Below, in pieces: positions 7,306 to 14,056 of a DNA stretch of 22,727 nucleotides (positions are counted from its first letter, which is position 1; each line of letters begins with the position of its first letter). The stretch spans positions 1-22,727 of IMG/VR virus record IMGVR_UViG_3300022842_000703; one strand, written 5' to 3'. Origin of the DNA: a virus. Under the pieces are notes generated by a model. That model was given only the letters and a program-made list of their open reading frames with translations. It was not told the DNA's origin and ran no database searches. The position numbers were made by a program, and so were the translations under genes.

Positions 7306-9625
7306 CTTCTCCTACCTTTTTTTAGCGGCGAGCCTATTTATAACAGGTTGCCAAATTCCTAATTCGGGCGAACTCGAAATCGGCGATGCATTCGGAAACG
7401 AAACGCAAACTCGCGGGTATGGCGCAAAAATAAGCGCACTCCCAACCAGCGACGGCACAATCGCCGATACGGACGATTTGCTTATTAACGACTACTCCGA
7501 GAGTCGAACCGAGTCAATTGATGCGAGTCAGCTTAAAACTTACTTTCAGACGGGCTTAGATGCCTCAGTCCTTGACCTGACCGACGATTACACTTGGACA
7601 GGTGCCAGTGACTTCAGCGGCTCTACGGTAACGCTACCAGCTACTGTCAGCGGTGGCCTTACCTCGTTTGAGGTAGCGGGTGCGGCAGCTACCGTGCAGT
7701 CCGATGTCGATACAAATGAGAGTGACGCTGATGCCGCCATAGCGCTCAAGGCTAACACAGCCGACACCTACACTCAGACAGCCGCCGATGCAGCGATTGC
7801 CACCTCAATTAGTAATCTGCTCAGCGGCGATCCTGTGTTTGCGGGGAACGTAGGTTTTGATGATACGCCAGAGTTTTCAGCGGGTTTAGAAGCCACTTTT
7901 CTTGAGTTTTCTGGAGGGTCTGACGCTACCATTACCCGCTCCGCAGCTGGGGTGATCGCCGTCGAGGGCGTCGATGTCTTGACGACATCCACAGGATACA
8001 CCCAGACAGCCGCCGATGCCGCGTTTGAGGTAGCGGGAGCAGCAGCTACCGTGCAGTCTGACGTAGATCAAAATGAGTCGGACGCCGAAGCCGCCTTTTT
8101 AACCAGTTCGTTTAGCCAGCGCGGCATTCGCTCAGTGGGCTCCACTCATGCGCTTGAGATGCCGGCGCGTGATTTTGCCTTAGATAATCACTCCGTTCGT
8201 GGGGTGTTCAAGCGTCCGACAACTGACACCGTCCTTTGGACTAATCAACAGCAAGACACTATCGCGACATCGGCATGGAGAAAATCAGGTGGCGCAGGCA
8301 GTATCAGTTCTGCGGGCGCAACTGGCTTTACGGCATCCGGCGCCGTCACCGCCACCACTGGCAACCTCGCGCCTGATGTGGTGGTTGGACAGACGATTCG
8401 ATTTTCTTTTAACGTGGATGTGGCGGCGTCAATTTCAAATATCCGTGCCAGATATTACAGTGGCGGGTTTATCACAATGTCTAACGAAGTTACGAGTGGT
8501 TTTGTTGATGGCGCAAACACTATTGATCTAGTTGCCACTGTTGCCCGGACGTCGTCGTGGGAAATCCAAATTACGCTGACAGATGATTGCGTGGTCTCTG
8601 TCACCTCGACAAATGTTCTCCGCGAGCCGTTGGGATCGCGTTTGATCTGGCAGCAAGACGGCAAGCTTAAGCTACAATTTGGGAATCTGACCGATTGGGC
8701 GACCTTAGAGTGGGTGAGTGATGCGTCGGCGTCCGTGGCGGTCGGTGATTACGCAGAAATTATCGCTTCAATCAACCGTGACGACGACGAGTTGATTTTT
8801 TTCGTAAACGGTCTGCACATGCAGGACAGCGGAGCAGCCAATGAATATCATGACATTTCAGCGGCGAGCGCGCAAACGCTGACGACCAAAAACACTTGGC
8901 TGTTATTCTCGGACGGCAGCACGCACTACGCAGGCTCAGCCGTGGAGGCATTTTGCTTTGACGCAGGGGCAATTCTGGCCTCCGTGGTCGCTGAGCGTTT
9001 CGCTGACCCCACCCTTTGGCTCGACTCGACGGCAACCTCCGAAACAATCGGCATTTGGGATTGGTCAGTCGGCTTTGATAGCTGGACAGAGGTGCGGCTG
9101 ACAGGGCTAGCGGGGCAGACCATCGGCGGTGAGGGTGATTGGCTCAAACTCACTCCCAGCGTTGATAACAATAACCACGAAATGACGCTTAATCCCATAG
9201 GCACGGTATCGCCGAGTGGAACGTATATGAAGCTTAAATTTAAGGTGTATATCCCATCTGGACAGGCTCAGAATATAAACCAAATCCGTGCCAGGTTCTT
9301 CAATCTAGCAGGCACGGCGGGGCAAGTGGTTGCCACTCGAACACCGACAAAAGATCAAATTATGTCCTATGAAATTGATTTTGTGACCACCGAAGAAGCA
9401 GGCAAATTTTACCTCTATGTTTTCAAAGACAGCACTGAATCTTACACGGGCGACGCCACCTCGCATCTATACGTAAAAGACGTCGAGCTCTATAAAAATG
9501 GCCTTGATCGCGCGGTGGACTTGAGAGCCTCCGGGCTCACCAAGCCTGACCGAATCGGATCGGATGATGGCGATTATGTCACCGCATCTGGCATCACTGA
9601 TACTGACCCCCTGACGATCAACTAA
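7292..9625 (+). CDS. Tail-fibre-like protein with an N-terminal lipoprotein signal
   Basis: 777 residues. Residues 1-20 form a lipoprotein signal: K at 2, a hydrophobic core, then the lipobox I-T-G-C with Cys20. From about residue 45 the sequence is tail-fibre-like: K-I-S-A-L-P-T-S-D-G followed by D-D-L-L-I-N-D and S-Q-L-K-T-Y-F, the common opening of phage fibre proteins. Two collagen-like-length, Ala/Asp-rich repeats follow: Y-T-Q-T-A-A-D-A-A at about 160 and 236, and F-E-V-A-G-A-A-A-T-V-Q-S-D-V-D at about 126 and 245. The C-terminal ~450 residues look like jelly-roll and LamG/concanavalin-like binding folds, with a V-N-G-L-H segment and two paired N-Q-I-R-A-R-F/Y strands. No Met codon occurs between the signal and the fibre region, so the signal is not an artefact of a long start. 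Receptor binding or surface display is inferred. Confidence 0.7.
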   Translation: MKLINFSYLFLAASLFITGCQIPNSGELEIGDAFGNETQTRGYGAKISALPTSDGTIADTDDLLINDYSESRTESIDASQLKTYFQTGLDASVLDLTDDYTWTGASDFSGSTVTLPATVSGGLTSFEVAGAAATVQSDVDTNESDADAAIALKANTADTYTQTAADAAIATSISNLLSGDPVFAGNVGFDDTPEFSAGLEATFLEFSGGSDATITRSAAGVIAVEGVDVLTTSTGYTQTAADAAFEVAGAAATVQSDVDQNESDAEAAFLTSSFSQRGIRSVGSTHALEMPARDFALDNHSVRGVFKRPTTDTVLWTNQQQDTIATSAWRKSGGAGSISSAGATGFTASGAVTATTGNLAPDVVVGQTIRFSFNVDVAASISNIRARYYSGGFITMSNEVTSGFVDGANTIDLVATVARTSSWEIQITLTDDCVVSVTSTNVLREPLGSRLIWQQDGKLKLQFGNLTDWATLEWVSDASASVAVGDYAEIIASINRDDDELIFFVNGLHMQDSGAANEYHDISAASAQTLTTKNTWLLFSDGSTHYAGSAVEAFCFDAGAILASVVAERFADPTLWLDSTATSETIGIWDWSVGFDSWTEVRLTGLAGQTIGGEGDWLKLTPSVDNNNHEMTLNPIGTVSPSGTYMKLKFKVYIPSGQAQNINQIRARFFNLAGTAGQVVATRTPTKDQIMSYEIDFVTTEEAGKFYLYVFKDSTESYTGDATSHLYVKDVELYKNGLDRAVDLRASGLTKPDRIGSDDGDYVTASGITDTDPLTIN
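7666..7738 (+). repeat. Direct coding repeat, copy 1 of fibre shaft unit
   Basis: This segment recurs at 8023-8095, 357 bases (119 codons) downstream, and encodes F-E-V-A-G-A-A-A-T-V-Q-S-D-V-D plus N-E-S-D-A. Most differences are synonymous, so the repeat is maintained as protein. A second, shorter unit (7769-7791 and 7997-8019) encodes Y-T-Q-T-A-A-D-A. Confidence 0.8.
8023..8095 (+). repeat. Direct coding repeat, copy 2 of fibre shaft unit
   Basis: Second copy of the unit at 7666-7738, in the same reading frame. The pair frames the region between the fibre N-terminus and the globular C-terminal domains. It could seed recombination that lengthens or shortens the fibre shaft. Confidence 0.8.
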
Positions 9626-10467
9626 TGCACAATCTACTGCTACTATTTATCCTCGCCGCCTCAGCCCTCTCGGCAGGCGTGCCGATCCGCTCGCATCCGC
9701 CGAAGGACTATCAGGTCTACCTGATGCTCGGGCAAAGCCTGATCCAGTCAGGTGCTTTCTCTGGCGACTCGGCTGCGATCAATGGTCGTGAGTTTGACGA
9801 TCAGACGTTGTCCTTCTGGCAATCGCGCCCTGACAGCGGCAAGAAGCATGAGCGCACTCTCCGATATGCCCTCAACTATGGCGGTGATGAGAGCACGGGT
9901 TTCGATTCCGCGTTCGCTCGCGAAATGTATGCCCAAGGTGAGCGTAATATCGTCATCATTCGCTATGCAGTCGGCGGGCATTCAATCGTCTGTTGGGTTC
10001 CTTCAGGAGATCGCCTTGAGCCGATACCAGGAGGCGGGCAGATTGATCGTGTTGATTTAGCTAAAGCTTTTTTTGCCGACCGTCTCTCCTGGCTCACTCG
10101 CAGGGGGGATACCTATACCCTACGAGGCATGGTGATGTGGCAGGGGTCTAGTGATCGTGGCACCGCCGATCTATACAACAATTACGAAGCGCACCTTGAT
10201 TTCGTTAAGGCCGATTACCGGGCTATTTATCCAAACTTAAAGTGGCTGCAAGTGGTCTCCCCCGATTGGGATGCAGCGGCAGGCGTGCTCGTAGTGCAGG
10301 GCGCACAGATCGACTCCTCTGCGGGTGACGCGGATGCGGCATATGTCCTGAGCGATCCCGCACTAGGCGTCACTGTATCCTACTCAGACGGGACTCATCC
10401 GCTCTCCGCTGATACCGAGCGCGTCGGCGTTCAAGCGGCGCGAAAATTATCCGCACTCGGATGGTAA
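9625..10467 (+). CDS. Secreted SASA-type (sialate O-acetylesterase-like) SGNH esterase
   Basis: 280 residues with an N-terminal signal peptide (L-L-L-L-F-I-L-A-A-S-A-L-S-A, likely cleavage after about residue 17). The SASA/SGNH motifs are in order. Y-L-M-L-G-Q-S carries the nucleophile Ser38; family members normally read G-Q-S-N. W-Q-G-S-S-D at 172-177 stands in place of W-Q-G-E-S-D, with Ser for Glu. Y-S-D-G-T-H-P carries Asp255 and His258 of the catalytic dyad. Enzymes of this family remove O-acetyl groups from sugars. The start codon overlaps the fibre stop (TAATG), so translation is coupled to it. A role in deacetylating host surface polysaccharide, in entry or at release, is inference. 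The family is common in Planctomycetota, Verrucomicrobiota and Bacteroidota. Confidence 0.75.
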   Translation: MHNLLLLFILAASALSAGVPIRSHPPKDYQVYLMLGQSLIQSGAFSGDSAAINGREFDDQTLSFWQSRPDSGKKHERTLRYALNYGGDESTGFDSAFAREMYAQGERNIVIIRYAVGGHSIVCWVPSGDRLEPIPGGGQIDRVDLAKAFFADRLSWLTRRGDTYTLRGMVMWQGSSDRGTADLYNNYEAHLDFVKADYRAIYPNLKWLQVVSPDWDAAAGVLVVQGAQIDSSAGDADAAYVLSDPALGVTVSYSDGTHPLSADTERVGVQAARKLSALGW

Positions 10468-10497
10468 CATATCAAATCAAATCCACCGAACATATTT

Positions 10498-10737
10498 ATG
10501 CCGCCACTAAAAGACTCCTCACCGTTTTGGAAAGCCTTTTTTGCTGTCCTTATGGTTCTGCAAATGCTCATCGCCGCACTCGTTGGCGTGATGTGGAACG
10601 ACACGAGAGAAAGCCGCGATACGTCGAGGGCTAATGCTCTGTGGGTCATGACAATCAAGCCAATCGTAGCCGACAATGCTCGGCTAGTTCGCAAGCATGA
10701 ACTAGAACTCGGAATTATCGCGGCCACGGAAGAATAA
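10498..10737 (+). CDS. Small single-TM membrane protein (spanin- or holin-like)
   Basis: 79 residues with one transmembrane helix (about residues 11-32, from W-K-A-F-F to V-G-V-M-W) after a short N-terminus containing Lys5 and Lys12. A ~45-residue hydrophilic helical tail rich in Arg, Asp and Glu follows. This topology, N-terminus inside and tail outside, fits an inner-membrane spanin subunit or a small holin/antiholin. The next gene encodes a lipoprotein, as in two-component spanins. The call rests on topology and neighbours only; no family motif is recognised. The start follows an A/T-rich leader without a Shine-Dalgarno site. Confidence 0.65.
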   Translation: MPPLKDSSPFWKAFFAVLMVLQMLIAALVGVMWNDTRESRDTSRANALWVMTIKPIVADNARLVRKHELELGIIAATEE

Positions 10738-10744
10738 ATTTACT

Positions 10745-11380
10745 ATGAATAAAAAAACCATAATCCCCGCACTACTCGCAGTCTTAGCACTGTGTTTCAC
10801 TCCCGCATGTTCGACACTACCGAACGGCGATTCGACCGAAGGAACCGCGTTTAACTTGAACACGCAAAAGCTTGTTGTCCAGGTGGCGACCCTTGAATAC
10901 ATTGGCGACGACGCGGATAAGGCCGCTCGCGTGCGAGAGATTGTAGGCGACCTGATGAGTCTTGACCTGCAAGGCGTCACCGCGCCGATTCCCCTCATTG
11001 TCGAATTGGCAGAGGGCGAAATCAACTGGAATAAGCTCACGCCAATCGAAGAGTTGATTGTCAGGGAATTGATACGCACCGCCGAAGACGCGCTGATGCG
11101 AAAGCTTGATGAGATTAATCTAGGGCTGACCGACTCCGAGCAGGCCGCAGTTACCCGAATGGGCATTAGTCAGTTACTCAACTGGATCGATGATGCCGCG
11201 CTAATGCAACTCATGGGCACCCGCGCCGAGAATGGCCGGCTAGAGCTCAACGCAGCACCGCCCTCCGAATTACTTGGGCTAGGCACTACCGAGGCCACCA
11301 TACTGAGTAAAGTGCTAACCTCATTCCTTTTCGCGTGGATACGCAATGACGGAGAAATCGACGGCGAATTAAACCTCTAA
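10745..11380 (+). CDS. Lipoprotein, possible outer-membrane spanin partner
   Basis: 211 residues. The N-terminus has Lys residues, a hydrophobic core, then F-T-P-A-C-S-T with the likely lipidated Cys22. The -3 and -2 residues (Thr, Pro) are not ideal for a lipobox. Ser at +2 favours outer-membrane sorting. The mature protein is acidic and helical, with repeated Leu/Ile heptads (about 45-120) and a hydrophobic C-terminal helix (L-L-G-L... F-L-F-A-W-I). It begins seven bases after the stop of the single-TM protein. It is longer than typical o-spanins, so the spanin reading is tentative; it could instead be a superinfection-exclusion or envelope-modifying lipoprotein. Confidence 0.6.
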   Translation: MNKKTIIPALLAVLALCFTPACSTLPNGDSTEGTAFNLNTQKLVVQVATLEYIGDDADKAARVREIVGDLMSLDLQGVTAPIPLIVELAEGEINWNKLTPIEELIVRELIRTAEDALMRKLDEINLGLTDSEQAAVTRMGISQLLNWIDDAALMQLMGTRAENGRLELNAAPPSELLGLGTTEATILSKVLTSFLFAWIRNDGEIDGELNL

Positions 11381-11412
11381 CTAAACCCTCTAATGGACGC
11401 TCGCGAAATATA

Positions 11413-12147
11413 ATGAAACACTTCCGCAAATCAGACTCTCGCCTCCACCGAGGCCGTAAGCTTGATGTATCGCTTGCTCAAGATCCGCGCAACAGAGACT
11501 TTCGCATGGGTAGCGTCTTGTCGGCTCCGGTCGGCGAGCTGAAGTCAAAACGATGGGAGTGTAAGCCCAGACTCGATCAAGGGGCTGAAGGCGAATGCGT
11601 GGGCTTTGGTGCCGCTCATTGGTTTGCGTGTGCTCCACTAGAGCAGTCAGTCAGCAAAACACTGGCACGGCTGTTCTACGACGGAGCGCAGGATCACGAC
11701 CAATGGCCGGGAAGCAACTACGAGGGCACAAGCGTGACCGGCTTGATGCGATTTCTTACAAAGATCGGCGTAATCGGCGAATACCGCTGGATATTCAATT
11801 TTGAAGAGTTGATTCAAACGCTCTCCCTTAAAGGAGCCGTGATTGTCGGAGCCGAGTGGCGTGAAGGCTGTTTTGAGCCAGATTTCTACGGCGTTATACG
11901 ATTCATTGGCCGCAAAAAGGGCGGGCACTGCCTCTGCGCCGACGAGGTTGATTTTGAAAAGAAGCGTATTGGATTTGTTCAGTCATGGGGTCGAAGCCAC
12001 GGAGTTGACGGAAGAGTCTATATGAGCTTTGACGATGTTAATCAATTGATGCTTACGCGTCCCTCGATCGCATTCCCTACCGAGCAGTCACTCGGGAAAT
12101 ACGAGTCTAAACCAAAAGTACGCCGATGGTGGCAAATTTGGAAGTGA
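11413..12147 (+). CDS. Papain-like (C1-type) cysteine peptidase
   Basis: 244 residues with no signal peptide. Visible papain-fold signatures: L-D-Q-G-A-E-G-E-C with oxyanion Gln56 and nucleophile Cys62 at the canonical six-residue spacing; N-Y-E-G-T-S-V-T-G at 102-110; K-G-G-H-C with catalytic His172; and V-Q-S-W-G-R-S-H-G ending the active site. The third catalytic residue is normally Asn in N-S-W-G; here it is Gln190. This peptidase is a recurring phage type of unknown substrate. It is about 30 bases after the lipoprotein gene and precedes a DUF1353 gene, so a role in lysis, wall or surface-layer degradation or particle maturation is possible. The C-terminus is basic and Trp-rich. Confidence 0.75.
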   Translation: MKHFRKSDSRLHRGRKLDVSLAQDPRNRDFRMGSVLSAPVGELKSKRWECKPRLDQGAEGECVGFGAAHWFACAPLEQSVSKTLARLFYDGAQDHDQWPGSNYEGTSVTGLMRFLTKIGVIGEYRWIFNFEELIQTLSLKGAVIVGAEWREGCFEPDFYGVIRFIGRKKGGHCLCADEVDFEKKRIGFVQSWGRSHGVDGRVYMSFDDVNQLMLTRPSIAFPTEQSLGKYESKPKVRRWWQIWK

Positions 12148-12151
12148 TGAA

Positions 12152-12262
12152 ATGCGTGGAGCAAAAGACAGTAACCCGGGCTATCATCGCCGACTTGCGT
12201 GGTATCATTTCCGCAAATGGCTCTTTCCTAATTCAAAAATCCCAATCCCTGAAGACAAATGA
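12152..12262 (+). CDS. Tiny basic 36-residue ORF (alternative frame possible)
   Basis: It lies between the peptidase and DUF1353 genes. The product starts M-R-G-A-K-D-S-N, contains R-R-L-A-W-Y-H-F-R-K-W-L-F-P, and ends P-E-D-K. Its stop overlaps the next gene's start (ATGA), a common coupling arrangement. A competing ORF in another frame, 12147-12278 (43 residues), starts on the peptidase stop (TGATG). The Trp/Tyr/Phe- and Arg-rich composition makes the 36-residue frame the more protein-like of the two. Evidence is modest. Confidence 0.4.
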   Translation: MRGAKDSNPGYHRRLAWYHFRKWLFPNSKIPIPEDK

Positions 12263-12678
12263 GCACATCATTTTATAAAGCAGAGCCCGAGGCAGGTGGA
12301 TTTCTTACCGATCTATTTCTCAAGGCGCACGACGTACCTATCAAAGAACGCCCTTACGAACTACTCCGGCCACTACGATATTACTCCAAGATACTTGGTG
12401 AAGTGATTGAGGCGCCCCAAGGCTACCGGACGGACTTTGCTAGCGTGCCCCGTATGTTTTGGCGATTAATCCCTCCCTTTGGCCGCTACCAGCGTGCAGC
12501 GGTCATCCACGACTATCTGTGCGAGTTATCAGGCTCAACGGGGATCAGCAGCAAAACAGCCGCAAAGATTTTCCATGAGGCTATGCTTATTGCAGGCGTA
12601 AACCGCGCAAAAGCGAGTGCGATGTATTACATGGTCGCATGGTTCGGCCCACGATTTAAAGCCACTTCGGTTTCCTAG
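12259..12678 (+). CDS. DUF1353 family protein
   Basis: 139 residues. The DUF1353 signature is clear: E-A-P-Q-G-Y-R-T-D-F-A-S-V-P-R, then L-I-P-P-F-G-R-Y-Q-R-A-A-V-I-H-D-Y-L-C, with an additional helix pair carrying K-A-A-K-I-F-H-E-A-M. The conserved Asp, His and Asp residues are the likely active or metal site, but the biochemical role of the family is unknown. It occurs widely in tailed phages. The gene closes a run of co-oriented membrane and peptidase genes. Its last codons fall inside a large inverted repeat (12661-12738), so its 3' end may be part of a terminator or RNA structure. Confidence 0.85.
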   Translation: MSTSFYKAEPEAGGFLTDLFLKAHDVPIKERPYELLRPLRYYSKILGEVIEAPQGYRTDFASVPRMFWRLIPPFGRYQRAAVIHDYLCELSGSTGISSKTAAKIFHEAMLIAGVNRAKASAMYYMVAWFGPRFKATSVS

Positions 12679-12738
12679 CTATTAAGATGCTAGTAGGAGT
12701 TTGTTGATAATTCCCTCCTTCATAGCCACCGAAGTGGC
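12661..12738 (+). terminator. Three-stem inverted-repeat element at end of DUF1353 gene
   Basis: An 11-bp perfect inverted repeat (12661-12671 with 12728-12738, GCCACTTCGGT and its complement) encloses 56 bases. Inside are two shorter stems: CTAGC 12675-12679 with GCTAG 12689-12693, and AGGAG 12695-12699 with CTCCT 12715-12719. Together they could form a three-way junction. There is no U-run after the outer stem, so this is not a classical intrinsic terminator. It might be a factor-aided terminator, an RNA-processing site or mRNA-stabilising structure, placed 11 bases before promoter motif C. Confidence 0.55.
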
Positions 12739-12749
12739 CTAATTCGTGA

Positions 12750-12759
12750 ATTGCAACCG
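12750..12759 (+). promoter_or_regulatory. Promoter-like motif ATTGCAACCG, copy C (before scaffold/capsid)
   Basis: Exact copy of the intergenic motif, 38 bases before the scaffold start codon and 11 bases after the inverted-repeat element. It is followed 13 bases later by GTGAAAG, shared with copy A. It probably drives scaffold and major capsid expression, with the transcript ending at the terminator at 15586-15623. Confidence 0.5.
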
Positions 12760-12797
12760 CTTTATTTCTTACGTGAAAGTGTGCAAAGCTGTTCTTC

Positions 12798-13985
12798 ATG
12801 GTAGAAGAAGCAATAATTGAAAAACCTCCCGTTGAATCTGAAAAGGCTCAACTCGACAATAAACCAACTGAGTTTGATCCAAATATCAGCGAGACGCAGA
12901 CTCCCGAAACGGAGGCAGCAGCGACTTACCTGAAAGAACAGGGTGTTGATTTAACTAACGACGATGTTCAAGAGGCGATACTGGAAGGTATTAGTTCTGA
13001 CGACTTGGTTGCTAAGTTCGGGAAAGCTCCCGAAGTAATCTCTGACGCCAAAAAGGAAGAGGAGGAATCTGCCGCCGCCGCCGAAGCCGAAGCAAAGAAA
13101 GCCAAAGAAACCGAAGAAGATGAAGATGAGGAGCCAAGCTTAAAGCCTGGCGACAAAGTGCGTAAGACCGTCGAGGACGAAGAAGAAGCCGCCGTTTACG
13201 CGCTACAACGAGCCATGGCGAAGCGTGAAGGCCGCAAGGTATCTTTCATGGAAGCGGCTAGGGCTTACGATTCCACCCAGCCAAAGGCTGATGTTGATAA
13301 AAAAGGCGACCCCGTAGAGGACGAGACCACTACCCAGTTCAAAACTAGCATTTCTGAGGTTGATCAAAAGATTACCGACGTTCGCGCCAAGATAAAGACT
13401 GCTCGCGACGATGCCGAGTTTGACGAAGCCTTTGATCTCCAAGAAGCACTCTCAGACCTCAAGGTTGAGAAAATGCGCCTGTCCGATAAAGCGGAAGCCT
13501 ACGAATCAAACAAGTTGGCGACTACCGAAGCTGAATACAACGACGGCGTGACAGCCAGCTCAGGGAAAGTCTCAGAGAAATACCCCGCTTTAGGTAAGTC
13601 CGATTCTTTGGCTAACCTCGCGTTTAAGGCGTTCATTAACAGCAAAGACCCGAACGACCCAATTTTCAATAACACTGACTGGCCTGAAAGCCTTTCAGAT
13701 GAGTTTGCCGAACTACACCCCGAAGTTAGTCAAAGTCCTGCCCCTAAAAGCACGGACGATCAGCCCAAGGTGGATAAGCAAACAAAAACAGCACAGCCGA
13801 AAGTCCGTCGCGAATCGCGAGCGGCTATGCTGGACGGCGGCGCGGGAGGATCTGAATCCCCTGCAACGACCGATGAGGGCAGTAAACCCCCGACCATGGA
13901 TGAAGCCCTGGCCGCTTACGAAGAAGTAACCAAGGATATGACTCTCGGTCAACGAGAAGCATTTGACCGGACACTTTACGGCTAA
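12798..13985 (+). CDS. Scaffolding protein (capsid assembly)
   Basis: 395 residues, highly acidic and helical, immediately upstream of the major capsid gene, which is the usual place of a scaffold. An extended N-terminus is followed by an Ala/Glu/Lys-rich coiled-coil segment (about 80-115, with E-E-E-E-S-A-A-A-A). A second helical region (about 180-240) carries I-S-E-V-D-Q-K-I-T-D-V-R-A-K. A basic, Pro/Lys-rich linker (315-345) and a short C-terminal helix follow; scaffold C-termini commonly bind the coat protein. No protease motif is seen, so internal maturation is not indicated. The call is from composition and location rather than a sequence signature. The start has no Shine-Dalgarno sequence. 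Confidence 0.75.
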   Translation: MVEEAIIEKPPVESEKAQLDNKPTEFDPNISETQTPETEAAATYLKEQGVDLTNDDVQEAILEGISSDDLVAKFGKAPEVISDAKKEEEESAAAAEAEAKKAKETEEDEDEEPSLKPGDKVRKTVEDEEEAAVYALQRAMAKREGRKVSFMEAARAYDSTQPKADVDKKGDPVEDETTTQFKTSISEVDQKITDVRAKIKTARDDAEFDEAFDLQEALSDLKVEKMRLSDKAEAYESNKLATTEAEYNDGVTASSGKVSEKYPALGKSDSLANLAFKAFINSKDPNDPIFNNTDWPESLSDEFAELHPEVSQSPAPKSTDDQPKVDKQTKTAQPKVRRESRAAMLDGGAGGSESPATTDEGSKPPTMDEALAAYEEVTKDMTLGQREAFDRTLYG

Positions 13986-14056
13986 GCAGCCAGTAGCCGA
14001 TTTCACCGCGAAGGGATCTCCACCAACTATAACAAAATTCAAAGAAATCACATATT

